DNA of 22,983 nucleotides from Pseudomonadota bacterium (GCA_021845835.1 JAJZVE010000006.1:1-22983); one strand, 5' to 3'. Counted from the stretch's first letter, positions 8,170 to 15,268 are shown. Notes: generated by a model from the letters alone, not told the origin. A program made the numbers and translations.

Positions 8170-9258
8170 ATGAGCGTCTATCCCTCGGAACTGCTGTTCT
8201 ACGGTTGCGCGGACATGCCCGAGGCCGATGGCGCAACCGTCGGCGGCGCGGTGGACTTCGCCAAGAAGGTCACCTTCTACGACCTGACCGCGACCGGCGC
8301 GCTCGACTATTTCTCGTCGAGCGCGTCCGACACCGCGACCAAGATCACGCTGTCCGGCCGCGACGGGACCGGCGTGATCCAGAACGAGACGGTGACGCTG
8401 AACGGCACCACCCAGGTCGCCGGCAGCATCTCCTTCCAGCGCATCCTCTACGCCGCATCGTCCGGTGCCGGCGCCGGCGGCCCGCTCGCCAACCCCGGCG
8501 GCACCACGGCAACCGGCGACCTGTGCGCGATGTCCTCGACCCGCACCGTCAGCGGCCACACCGCACGCGCCGGCAGCGCCGACCACACCGGCACCACGCC
8601 GCCGCTGTTCTACCTGCAGGCCGGCGACGGCGCGTCCTGCCAGATCGGCATGGTGCTGCGCATCACAGGCGGCACCGGCGCCAACCAGATCCGCAGCATC
8701 GTCGCGACCTCGGGCTACGGCACCGATGTCGTGGGGGTCAGCCGCGACTGGAGCACCATCCCGGACGCGACTTCCACCTACGACGTGGCGCCAGGCATCG
8801 TGTTCGACCTCGCGCCGAGCCAGATCACCCAGGTGATCCGCACCTTCGCCACCGTCTCGTCCGATATCGTCGGCGGCAGCACGCGGACCTACTACGAGAA
8901 GGTGTTCGCGGTGAACACCGACACGGCGACCGCGCTCACCGTCGCGTCGATCCTGAAGCAGACCGACCCGGCTGGCCTCTATACCGGCGGCGGGGCGCTG
9001 GACTTCGCGCTGACCTCCGCGCTGAACGATACCGGCACCGTCACCAACCGGCAGACCGCGCCCGCCTCCGGCATCACTGCGTTCTCCACCGGCGCGGCGC
9101 CGCAGACGATCGCCGTGCCCGGTCCGCAGAACCTGCCCTCGGGCGCCGTGCCGAACGCGGCGGGCGCGCAAGGCAGTTGGTGGCGCCTGACGCTGCCCGC
9201 CGGCCTCGCGCCCGGCGACAGCAGTTTCACCCAGCGCGTCACCGGGCAGACCACCTGA
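8170..9258 (+). CDS. Virion-like structural protein, 362 aa
   Basis: This protein has no signal peptide and starts MSVYPSELLFYGCADMPEAD after a strong AGGAG ribosome binding site. It is beta-rich with regular Thr/Ser-Gly turns (DGTGVIQNETVTLNGTTQV, GGTGANQIRSIVATSGYGTD, YEKVFAVNTDTATALTVASI), in the style of phage tail surface and decoration proteins. The phrase KVTFYDLTATGALDYFSSSA and later ASCQIGMVLRITGGTGANQI suggest repeated immunoglobulin-like or carbohydrate-binding folds. It heads a run of four virion-like genes (8170-11507) with small gaps. I do not recognise the exact family; it may be a tail or neck surface protein. Confidence 0.5.
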   Translation: MSVYPSELLFYGCADMPEADGATVGGAVDFAKKVTFYDLTATGALDYFSSSASDTATKITLSGRDGTGVIQNETVTLNGTTQVAGSISFQRILYAASSGAGAGGPLANPGGTTATGDLCAMSSTRTVSGHTARAGSADHTGTTPPLFYLQAGDGASCQIGMVLRITGGTGANQIRSIVATSGYGTDVVGVSRDWSTIPDATSTYDVAPGIVFDLAPSQITQVIRTFATVSSDIVGGSTRTYYEKVFAVNTDTATALTVASILKQTDPAGLYTGGGALDFALTSALNDTGTVTNRQTAPASGITAFSTGAAPQTIAVPGPQNLPSGAVPNAAGAQGSWWRLTLPAGLAPGDSSFTQRVTGQTT

Positions 9259-9273
9259 TCGGAGGCGACCGAC

Positions 9274-9762
9274 ATGACCAACCCGATCGCTGCCGCTTAC
9301 TGGGCGCTCACACCGACGCCGAGCAATCCGCCGATGATGACGGAAGTCGAGGCGAACGTGAAAGTCCTGAACGCGCAGACGACCACCAGCACGACGCCGC
9401 TTGCCTCCGTGCCGGTCGCGGCCGTGCATGGCGTGCTGCTGCTCTCGGCGACCTACGACTGGGCGAAGATCGAGACACAGGCGGCGCAGGCGTATTCCGT
9501 CGGGTGGCCGTCCAGCCCGAACGCTGGTGATGGCCTGATCGCCGCGGCGAAGAACGCCGTGACGCTGGCGACATCGCAGGTGACGGCGGTCCAACCTGCG
9601 GACTGGCCGGCGCTTCTCGCGTCGCTGCAGGCGCTGCAATCGGCCGGCGTGGTGTCCGCCGCGTCGCTGTCCGCCATTGAGGCGCTGGCCGTCTACACGC
9701 AACCCGTCTGGTCGCCGCCGCTGACGGTCGGTGATTTGCAAACCGCGCTGGGGATGATCTGA
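9274..9762 (+). CDS. Hypothetical helical phage protein
   Basis: This 162-residue protein starts MTNPIAAAYWALTPTPSNPP with a good GGAGG ribosome binding site 16 bases after the previous stop. It is mostly helical (NVKVLNAQTTTSTTPLASVP, LIAAAKNAVTLATSQVTAVQ, WPALLASLQALQSAGVVSAA), with Trp/Pro segments near the end (YTQPVWSPPLTVGDLQ). There is no membrane helix, signal peptide or catalytic motif. Its setting between two virion-like genes, with a 1-base gap to the next, makes it part of the same structural operon. The function is unknown. Confidence 0.5.
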   Translation: MTNPIAAAYWALTPTPSNPPMMTEVEANVKVLNAQTTTSTTPLASVPVAAVHGVLLLSATYDWAKIETQAAQAYSVGWPSSPNAGDGLIAAAKNAVTLATSQVTAVQPADWPALLASLQALQSAGVVSAASLSAIEALAVYTQPVWSPPLTVGDLQTALGMI

Positions 9763-9763
9763 G

Positions 9764-10246
9764 ATGACGACCGGGACACCGATCGGCTGGGACGCCAGTG
9801 ACGGCGGCACGGCCTGGGCGCCGACCGCGTGGACGACCTCGCTGTTGTCGCTGGCGAACGGCGCCTCCAGCATCTCGCCCGTGATCGACAACACTGTCGC
9901 CACGCTCGGGGAGGCGGCTTACGATACCGGCGTGCTGGAAATCAATCTCGGCGCGTCAACCGCACTCGGCAGCGCGCTGCCGGTCACGCTGCAGGCTGCC
10001 GTCCTGAACTCCGTGGACGGCACGAATTTCGACGCGGCATTCGTGTCGAATAGCACGCTGTATCCGCTGGAGACGTGGAGCCAGGCGTCGTTCCCGGCTT
10101 CCGCGTCGGCGCAACTCCTGCTGGTCAAGAATCTGCCGCTGCTGCCGGTGCTGTTCAGGGTCGCGCTGCTGAACACGCTCGGCGTGCCGTTCCCGGCGAG
10201 CGGCGTCACCAGCACGTTCTATCGCTATCGCGGGCGCGCGGGGTAG
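9764..10246 (+). CDS. Virion-like beta-sandwich protein
   Basis: This 160-residue soluble protein starts MTTGTPIGWDASDGGTAWAP one base after the preceding stop. The body is a jelly-roll-like alternation of hydrophobic and polar residues (EINLGASTALGSALPVTLQA, LNSVDGTNFDAAFVSNSTLY, LPVLFRVALLNTLGVPFPAS) and ends with FYRYRGRAG. Such sequences, with the VLNSVDGTNFDA type of strand-turn-strand, are typical of phage surface and fibre-associated proteins. No catalytic residues are evident. The following gene starts with GTG four bases downstream, so the pair is coupled. I do not recognise the family. Confidence 0.5.
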   Translation: MTTGTPIGWDASDGGTAWAPTAWTTSLLSLANGASSISPVIDNTVATLGEAAYDTGVLEINLGASTALGSALPVTLQAAVLNSVDGTNFDAAFVSNSTLYPLETWSQASFPASASAQLLLVKNLPLLPVLFRVALLNTLGVPFPASGVTSTFYRYRGRAG

Positions 10247-10250
10247 CGTC

Positions 10251-11507
10251 GTGGCCGGATTGCGGCTCGGCCCGAAGATCGTCCCGACCGAGCCGGTCGA
10301 GATCGACGATACGCACAAGTTGGCGTTCGACCGCGCGCTCTACATCCCCGGTGGTAGCGCCGCCCTCGCGGACATCACAGCTAAGCTGCCGTCGCTGGCG
10401 CTCGCCAACGGGCCGCTGCCCGCCAGCACTGCCGTTGGCCCCGCACTGCAATTCAACGGCAGCACTCAATACGCGAGTGTCTCCGCATGGCCGGGCGCGC
10501 TGCCGATGTCGGCCGTTACGGTTTCCGTTGGCGTGCAGATACTGGCAGTTGGCAGCGGCACGAACACAAATATCTTTGAGTTTGATAATGATGGCGGCGA
10601 TCCACCCTGGGGACTGCAAGCACTTCTGAGTGGATCGAATCCGTGGTTCGCTGGCGTTTTTGGCGGGACACAATACAATATCATCAGCGCGACTACAGTC
10701 GCGGCCGGCGGTTTTTATCGTCTTATATTCACCTATGATGGTTCCCGCATGCGCCTGTTTGTCAATGGCGCCGAAGATGCAAACTCGCCCGTCGTGACCA
10801 GCGGTGTGATGCGCGGGGTGGGACAATACCTGACTCTAGCGACAACCGGCCTGGACGGCATCCATGGGCGGTTCGCGAACATCCGCATGACGGATGTCGG
10901 AATTTCGTCGCAAGCGTGGACCGCCGATCAGGCCGCATGGCTCGCCGCCGAACCGTTCGCGATGCTGCGGCCGACGCGGCGCGTGCGGGTGTACGTGCCG
11001 AGCGGCAACGTCATTCGGCTTGACGCAGGCAACCCGGCCGCGTGGAGCGCAGACCTCTCCCGCGGCAGCAGCGCGGCGGTTGAGTGGGTCAACGCCCTGA
11101 CCCACAACGCGGTCGATCCTCTGGCGTGGCCGGCGTCTCTGGCAACCACTGAAACCTCGCCCGTCGCGTGGCTCGCCGCGCCGCGCGCGGACAGCCCTGC
11201 ACTGATTGCCTGGGCGGGCGCCCCTTTCAGGCTCGCCGCCGCCCCGGTCAATTGGCTGTCCGGTCTGCGTGCTGACCGGGCGCAACCGGTCGCGTACAGC
11301 ACCAGCGTCACGCTGAGCGCGACCGCGCCGCTGGAGTGGCTCGGGCGCGCCGTTGCTGTCCACGCCGACGGCGCCAGCCCGGTCGAATGGTCGCTGCGAC
11401 CTGCGACAATTTCAATAACATTTAACGTTAGCGGAACGAGTGCGCCGCCGGCGCCAAACCCGTCGCCGCCACGTTCGGCCGTACAGGTGAGCTTTCCGGG
11501 ATCGTAA
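10251..11507 (+). CDS. LamG-like protein with C-terminal 14-residue Trp repeats
   Basis: This 418-residue protein uses GTG at 10251, four bases after the previous stop. Residues about 64-230 look like a concanavalin A/LamG jelly roll (ALQFNGSTQYASVSAW near the start, FYRLIFTYDGSRMRLFVNG in the middle, a TADQAAWL end), a fold used for glycan binding. Residues 262-383 form a repeat: Trp or Tyr at 265, 279, 293, 307, 321, 335, 349 and 363, exactly 14 residues apart, with a last Trp at 380. Most units carry P-[VL]-x-W with Pro three residues before Trp. The tail is Pro-rich. DNA of about 10540-10800 is lower in GC than the rest, as in the 6060 fibre gene. This is likely a receptor-binding virion protein. 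Confidence 0.6.
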   Translation: MAGLRLGPKIVPTEPVEIDDTHKLAFDRALYIPGGSAALADITAKLPSLALANGPLPASTAVGPALQFNGSTQYASVSAWPGALPMSAVTVSVGVQILAVGSGTNTNIFEFDNDGGDPPWGLQALLSGSNPWFAGVFGGTQYNIISATTVAAGGFYRLIFTYDGSRMRLFVNGAEDANSPVVTSGVMRGVGQYLTLATTGLDGIHGRFANIRMTDVGISSQAWTADQAAWLAAEPFAMLRPTRRVRVYVPSGNVIRLDAGNPAAWSADLSRGSSAAVEWVNALTHNAVDPLAWPASLATTETSPVAWLAAPRADSPALIAWAGAPFRLAAAPVNWLSGLRADRAQPVAYSTSVTLSATAPLEWLGRAVAVHADGASPVEWSLRPATISITFNVSGTSAPPAPNPSPPRSAVQVSFPGS

Positions 11508-11508
11508 C

Positions 11509-11898
11509 ATGAGCGCCACCCTGCCGCCCGGAACCCGCACGATGACCGACCAGAGCACGATGAGCACCCTGGAGTGGATTCTGACGGCCGCCGTCGCCGC
11601 CATCATCGCGGCGTTCGGACACGCGCACGTCCGCATCAACCGTGTCGAGGACGACGCGAAGAAGGATATCGACGAGGTGAGGAAGGCGGTCAGCGACGTG
11701 CAGACCCGCGCCAGCGAGGACACGCTGCGCGGCGACAAGGCGCTGCACGACCTGCTCGACGAGCGCGAGCGCGCTGACCGCGCGTTCCGCGAGCGCGTCC
11801 TGCGCGAGATGGTGACGAAGGACGACTGGCGGCAGTTTTCCACCGAGATCCGCCAGTTCATCCGCGACCTGTCCGGCCGCACGCCGCCCGCGGCATAA
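11509..11898 (+). CDS. Membrane-anchored coiled-coil protein
   Basis: This 129-residue protein has one N-terminal membrane helix (MSTLEWILTAAVAAIIAAFG) followed by a long charged coiled coil (RVEDDAKKDIDEVRKAVSDV, ERERADRAFRERVLREM, DDWRQFSTEIRQFIRDL). Possible starts are ATG 11509, 11542 (MTDQSTM) and 11560 (MSTLEW); the first is one base after the previous stop. The topology, a short cytoplasmic end, one helix, then a periplasmic coil, fits an inner-membrane spanin (Rz-like) or another phage membrane accessory. It sits directly upstream of the muramidase gene. The family is not certain. Confidence 0.5.
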   Translation: MSATLPPGTRTMTDQSTMSTLEWILTAAVAAIIAAFGHAHVRINRVEDDAKKDIDEVRKAVSDVQTRASEDTLRGDKALHDLLDERERADRAFRERVLREMVTKDDWRQFSTEIRQFIRDLSGRTPPAA

Positions 11899-11911
11899 TT
11901 GCGTTGCCGGC

Positions 11912-11927
11912 ATCACGCCGGCGTGAT
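11912..11927. promoter_or_regulatory. Perfect 16-bp palindrome before the lysozyme gene
   Basis: ATCACGCCGGCGTGAT is a perfect dyad. It ends one base before the AGGAG ribosome binding site of the muramidase gene (ATG 11939) and begins 14 bases after the preceding stop. It could be a protein-binding operator, or, as RNA, a small hairpin that limits access to the ribosome binding site. No T-run follows, so a terminator is unlikely. Confidence 0.45.
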
Positions 11928-11938
11928 AGGAGTGTGCC

Positions 11939-12484
11939 ATGCCGCCCGGCGGTCCCCTGTCGTTCGAGGCCGACCAGTCGCTGATCTTCGGCGACGAGGG
12001 TGGTTATTCTTGCGACCCGTCCGACGCCGGCAACTGGACCGGCGGCGCGGTCGGCGCCGGCACCCTGCGCGGCACCAAATACGGCATCTCCGCCGCCGCC
12101 TTCCCGACGCTCGACATCGCGGCGCTGACCCGCGCGCAGGCGGCGGCGATCTACCGCGCCCGCTACTGGGACCGGATCGGCGGCGACGCGCTGCCGGCGC
12201 CGCTGGCGCTGCTGCTGTTCGACTGCGCGGTCAACCAAGGGGTCGGCGCCGCCGCGCGCATCCTGCAGGCGTCCCTCGGTGTGGCGACCGACGGCGTGAT
12301 CGGGCCGGTGACGCTGGGCGCCGTGGCGCGCGCCGACCAGGCGTCGCTGCTGGTCGACGTCACCGCGCGGCGGGCGCTGCGCTACGCCGAGACCGGCGCG
12401 CTGGTGGTGTTCGGCCTCGGTTGGATGCGTCGGCTCACCCGCACCGCCCGCCTCGCCTTCCTCGCGCAAGGAGCGACGCCATGA
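11939..12484 (+). CDS. GH108 N-acetylmuramidase endolysin
   Basis: This 181-residue enzyme should cut the beta-1,4 glycan bond of peptidoglycan and so lyse the host. The N-terminal domain has the GH108/ZliS signature: FGDEGGYSCDPSDAGNWTGG (residues 18-36), then GTLRGTKYGIS, with Glu20 of E-G-G-Y as the catalytic acid. A helical domain follows (RAQAAAIYRARYWDRIGGDA). Residues about 95-150 (FDCAVNQGVGAAARILQASL, GVATDGVIGPVTLGAV) match the peptidoglycan-binding domain that accompanies GH108. There is no signal peptide, so release should need the holin nearby. The start follows AGGAG by 6 bases, and the stop overlaps the next gene (ATGA). This is the best-supported functional call in the window. 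Confidence 0.9.
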   Translation: MPPGGPLSFEADQSLIFGDEGGYSCDPSDAGNWTGGAVGAGTLRGTKYGISAAAFPTLDIAALTRAQAAAIYRARYWDRIGGDALPAPLALLLFDCAVNQGVGAAARILQASLGVATDGVIGPVTLGAVARADQASLLVDVTARRALRYAETGALVVFGLGWMRRLTRTARLAFLAQGATP

Positions 12485-12585
12485 CCGCCGCGCGCCCGCT
12501 GGAGCGCCTGCCCGTCGTCTGGACCGGCATCCTCGCCGGGGCCTGCTGGCTTGGCCTGCGGCTGCTCCTGGACTGGCTGACCTGA
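12481..12585 (+). CDS. 34-residue single-helix membrane protein
   Basis: The ATG at 12481 overlaps the lysozyme stop (ATGA). The product, MTAARPLERLPVVWTGILAG then ACWLGLRLLLDWLT, is short and basic with one hydrophobic segment (residues about 11-31). Its position between the muramidase and the holin-like gene suggests a lysis accessory such as an antiholin or pinholin-like peptide, but the length gives no family evidence. Confidence 0.5.
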   Translation: MTAARPLERLPVVWTGILAGACWLGLRLLLDWLT

Positions 12586-12598
12586 AAGGACGACCTCG

Positions 12599-13012
12599 AT
12601 GACCGTCGATCTCTCACCGCTCGTGCAGGGTCTTGCCGGGCTTGCCTTCGCCGCCGTCACCGCCGCCATCCCGGTCGTCGTGCCGGCGCTGCTGAAGCGG
12701 TGGCACCTGGACGCCACCCAGGCGCAGAAGGACGCGCTGGCGAACGCCTGCAGCCAGGCCGCCGATCTCGCCTACAAGTTCCTGATCGACAACAAGGCGT
12801 CGTACGACAACGTGCCGATTCGCAACGTCGCCCTGGCGACCGGCGTCGCCTACGTGACGACGCATTTCTCCGGCGCGGTGCAGGCGCTCGGCCTGACGCC
12901 GGAGCATGTGCATGACATGGTCGAGGCGCACCTGGGCGCCCGCTACGTCGCCGACGCGAACCTGTCGATCGCGCCGGCCACACCCGCCGCAACCCCGGAG
13001 AAGCCTGCGTGA
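12599..13012 (+). CDS. Holin-like protein (LLH-type topology)
   Basis: This 137-residue protein has one strong N-terminal membrane helix (VQGLAGLAFAAVTAAIPVVV, ending LLKRW). A helical cytoplasmic part follows, with KDALANACSQAADLAYKFLI and a C-terminal GLTPEHVHDMVEAHLGARYV. The order (N-terminal helix, then helices ending in an I/M-V-E-A-H-type motif) resembles the LLH/phage_holin_6 family, whose members make the membrane lesion that lets endolysin out. It has an AAAGGA ribosome binding site, and its stop overlaps the next start (GTGA). Its location two genes after the muramidase supports the call; the family match is by eye. Confidence 0.6.
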   Translation: MTVDLSPLVQGLAGLAFAAVTAAIPVVVPALLKRWHLDATQAQKDALANACSQAADLAYKFLIDNKASYDNVPIRNVALATGVAYVTTHFSGAVQALGLTPEHVHDMVEAHLGARYVADANLSIAPATPAATPEKPA

Positions 13013-13146
13013 CGCACGTCTTGGTTGTGTCCTGCATTGCGGCGTGGGCTGCTTGGTGCTGGTGGCGCGGGCCACTTCCGCCGGCGGGACGCGGACAACG
13101 CCCGTCAACACCGAAACCCACTATAGTCCAGGAGAAGCCCGCATGA
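13009..13146 (+). CDS. 45-residue Trp/Pro-rich membrane peptide
   Basis: A GTG at 13009 overlaps the holin stop (GTGA), and the TGA overlaps the next start (ATGA), so translation is coupled on both sides. The product has a hydrophobic, Trp-rich segment (VLVVSCIAAWAAWCWW) followed by a Pro-rich tail (GPLPPAGRGQRPSTPKPTIV). A Pro-rich tail and a cysteine within a lipobox-like VVSC recall outer-membrane spanins (Rz1), but it is short and the lipobox is weak. The double overlap is the main evidence that it is a real gene. Confidence 0.5.
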   Translation: MTHVLVVSCIAAWAAWCWWRGPLPPAGRGQRPSTPKPTIVQEKPA

Positions 13147-13694
13147 GCAAAACCGCGTTCGACAAAATCGCGGCTGGCCTAAATGACGCGCTGGCGTTCG
13201 CGCGCGGTCACCGGAAGGGCGCAATCGCGCATCGCCGTAATTTCCTCGCCGCCTCCGCGCTGCTCCCGCTCGGCCTCGCCGCCTGCGCCGGCCAGACGCA
13301 GACGCAGTTGCAGGCCGACGTGCAGGCCGTCGCACAGGGACTCGGCGGCGTCGTGTCGTCGCTCTCGGCCGTGCCGCATGTGCCGCAGGCCGTGGTGACG
13401 CAGGCAATGGCGCTGATCGGCCAGGTCAAGGCCGACGCCGCGCAGATCGCGACCGCGCTGACGCCGAACCCGAATGTGGTGCAGCATATCGCCGATACGA
13501 TCAACGCGCTGCTGCCGATCGTCGCGCCGTATTTCCCGGTGGCGCCGGCCGTCGCGGCGGTGCTGCAGGCCGCGCTCGCGCTGGTGCCGGTGATCCTGGC
13601 CGCCGTCGGCAAACCGGTCCCCGCCGGTGCCGCTACGGCCGCAATGACGCCGGCGCAGGCCCGTCTGGTGCTGCTGGCCGCGCCGCATGGTTGA
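13143..13694 (+). CDS. Tat-like lipoprotein of the lysis cassette
   Basis: This 183-residue protein has a long charged N-region (MSKTAFDKIAAGLNDALAFA), then HRRNFLAASALLPLGLAACA. That segment is a twin-arginine motif (R31-R32) followed by a hydrophobic core and a lipobox L-A-A-C with the lipidated Cys at residue 48. The mature part is helical (LQADVQAVAQGLGGVVSSLS) and ends in a hydrophobic stretch (AVAAVLQAALALVPVILAAV) that may form another membrane or amphipathic helix. It overlaps its neighbours on both sides (ATGA; 8 nt downstream). A lipoprotein in this place could be the outer-membrane partner of a spanin pair, but a Tat-type signal is unusual for that. The N-region could be vestigial. 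Confidence 0.55.
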   Translation: MSKTAFDKIAAGLNDALAFARGHRKGAIAHRRNFLAASALLPLGLAACAGQTQTQLQADVQAVAQGLGGVVSSLSAVPHVPQAVVTQAMALIGQVKADAAQIATALTPNPNVVQHIADTINALLPIVAPYFPVAPAVAAVLQAALALVPVILAAVGKPVPAGAATAAMTPAQARLVLLAAPHG

Positions 13695-14061
13695 CGACTA
13701 TCTCGCCAATGTCGGCACCGATGCCGAGGCGCTCGCCCGCGACGGTGACGCCCTGGTGTCGGCGCTGACCGGCGGGGCGGCCAACCAGACGGTCTCGGAT
13801 CGCGTCGCGCTGGCGGAACGCCGCGGCGCGTGGTGGGCGCGCTGGTTCTGCGCCGTGCTCTCGCTCGCCGTGCAACCGGATCACTGCGGCGCCATGTTCC
13901 GCCGTGCCCCGGTGCCGTGGTGGGCCTACCCGCGGGCGGCGTTCTGCTTTGCCTTCGTACTGGTCGGGTTGCCGTGGATGTTGCTGGCACCGTCGGCCGC
14001 GTTGTGCGGCGGCTGGATCGGTCTGATGGCGGTCAATCTGGCGTGGGGGGCGCTATTGTGA
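13687..14061 (+). CDS. Membrane protein with C-terminal helices
   Basis: This 124-residue protein starts MVDDYLANVGTDAEALARDG within the end of the lipoprotein gene (8-nt overlap). The first half is soluble and helical. The second half has one or two membrane helices (YPRAAFCFAFVLVGLPWMLL and SAALCGGWIGLMAVNLAWGA). The stop overlaps the next start (TGATG). No family is recognised. Its setting suggests a lysis or membrane function such as a second holin or antiholin, but there is no direct evidence. Confidence 0.5.
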   Translation: MVDDYLANVGTDAEALARDGDALVSALTGGAANQTVSDRVALAERRGAWWARWFCAVLSLAVQPDHCGAMFRRAPVPWWAYPRAAFCFAFVLVGLPWMLLAPSAALCGGWIGLMAVNLAWGALL

Positions 14062-14792
14062 TGAGGCTCGGGTGCCTGGAGCACGATCCGGCGCGTGCGG
14101 CGGCGATGCCGCTCGCGCGCCTCGGTGCCGTGCCGCCGCCGCTGCGCATCCCGCTGCCGGACTGGCAGCCAGACAGATACGACAACGACACGAATCCTAC
14201 TTGCACCGTCTGCGCGCTCGCACACAGCGCGCGGGCGTGGAGTTGGAAATTCGGCGGCACCGACGTGCAGGTGCCGGTGTCGGCGATCGACGCGCTGTAT
14301 TCCCGCGCGACCGGCGTTCCGCTCGCCGGCATCGCAGCGAGCGACGGAGCGGACCCGCTGCAGGTGGTGGCGACCGCGCAGGCGGACGGGTGGGACATCG
14401 GCGGCCAGGCGCCGCTGGTGCCGGCGTCCCGCGTGACCAGCGCGCGGCAACTCGACATCGCGCGTGCGATTGACCGGGCCGGCGTGGCGATGCTGGCGCT
14501 GACGCTGACCGAGGGCGACATGGAGGCGGTCCAGGCCGGGCGCGAGTGGACGCTCGACTACGCGCCGGGGCCGGTCGCGGGCGGTCACATGGCCGCGATG
14601 GGCGCCTACGATGGCCTGGGGCCACTTTACGCCGCGCATATCGCGACGTGGGGGCGCTGGCAGGCGGCCTCGTGGGAGTGGGTGCAGGACCGCATCCGGC
14701 TCGTGCTGGTGGCCGGTTGGCGGCAGTTGCTCGGGCCGGCGCAGGTGGCAGCGTATGACGCGCTGTGGAGTGCGGCTGCGGCTGCGGCGTAG
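14061..14792 (+). CDS. Papain-like-fold phage protein
   Basis: This 243-residue protein has an N-terminal motif DNDTNPTCTVCALAHSARAW (Cys residues followed by a helix). Later come AGGHMAAMGAYDGLGPLYAA and HIATWGRWQAASWEWVQDRI. The order Cys...Gly-Gly-His...T-W-G resembles papain-superfamily enzymes, where catalytic Cys, then His (GGHA) and a W-G strand form the active site. Related unannotated phage proteins with an N-D-x-x-G-D-C-T start are known to me, but here the pre-Cys residues differ (NPTCTVC). Activity may be protease, amidase or peptidoglycan peptidase, or it may be lost. GTG at 14058, just before ATG 14061, is an alternative start. It is the last gene before the terminator. Confidence 0.5.
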   Translation: MRLGCLEHDPARAAAMPLARLGAVPPPLRIPLPDWQPDRYDNDTNPTCTVCALAHSARAWSWKFGGTDVQVPVSAIDALYSRATGVPLAGIAASDGADPLQVVATAQADGWDIGGQAPLVPASRVTSARQLDIARAIDRAGVAMLALTLTEGDMEAVQAGREWTLDYAPGPVAGGHMAAMGAYDGLGPLYAAHIATWGRWQAASWEWVQDRIRLVLVAGWRQLLGPAQVAAYDALWSAAAAAA

Positions 14793-14817
14793 CTGCTGCG
14801 GATGCGTGGATGCGAAG

Positions 14818-14851
14818 AAGCCGGCGGGGAGCGGTCCTCGCCGGCTTTTTT
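14818..14851 (+). terminator. Strong intrinsic terminator ending the late operon
   Basis: The arms AAGCCGGCG (14818-14826) and CGCCGGCTT (14839-14847) form a perfect 9-bp stem with a 12-nt loop, followed by a run of six T (14846-14851). It lies 26 bases after the papain-like gene and would stop the plus-strand lysis transcript. A short A-run sits at the stem base on the other strand, so weak activity against the minus-strand operon ending at 14948 is possible. Confidence 0.9.
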
Positions 14852-14947
14852 CGTGCGCGGTGCGGCGCTGATAGGCCAGGGCTTCCACCTGCCGCCGGCG
14901 CATGGCCGTCTGCGCGGGATTCTTTGGCCGCCGCGCCGGGGTGGGGA

Positions 14948-15268
14948 TTAGGTTGACGCAAGATCGTTGCGCATCGGATCGACCCACATCCCGTCAGCTT
15001 CCGAGCAGCCGCCCAGGTGCCACTCGATGCAGTCGATCGGCTCCAGCAGTCCCTTGCTCGCTATCCAGCCAAGGAACTTGTAATCCTGAAAGCGGTATGA
15101 TTGCGCCTGATCTGGATGCGCCATAAGCCACTCAGCGCGCAACGCTTCGGGATCAATTTCTGCCTTCGCACGAAATACCCCACCAACGGTGTAGTCGCTG
15201 TATTCGCCTGTCGATATGGTAAACAGCGACCCCGACGGTATCGGCTGCATCTTGGCTTTCCAGTTCAT
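14948..15268 (-). CDS. Hypothetical protein of the minus-strand small-gene operon
   Basis: This 106-residue soluble protein starts MNWKAKMQPIPSGSLFTIST. It is hydrophilic with mixed alpha/beta segments (RFQDYKFLGWIASKGLLEPI, CIEWHLGGCSEADGMWVDP). No family, signal or membrane helix is seen. It is the last gene of the minus-strand operon; its start is preceded by the shared AAACCCCC element and a weak GAAG ribosome binding site. The following terminator region at 14818-14851 may also end this transcript. The function is unknown. Confidence 0.55.
   Translation of the reverse strand: MNWKAKMQPIPSGSLFTISTGEYSDYTVGGVFRAKAEIDPEALRAEWLMAHPDQAQSYRFQDYKFLGWIASKGLLEPIDCIEWHLGGCSEADGMWVDPMRNDLAST

Noticed and set aside
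7783..9903. 706-codon minus-strand reading across several plus-strand genes
   Set aside because: The composition is Arg/Gly/His-rich without any family, and it runs antisense to at least four genes with ribosome binding sites and coupled starts.
13926..14987. 353-codon minus-strand reading through the terminator and the papain-like gene
   Set aside because: It crosses the strong terminator hairpin and is Arg/Pro/His-rich, as expected from the reverse strand of a GC-rich gene.
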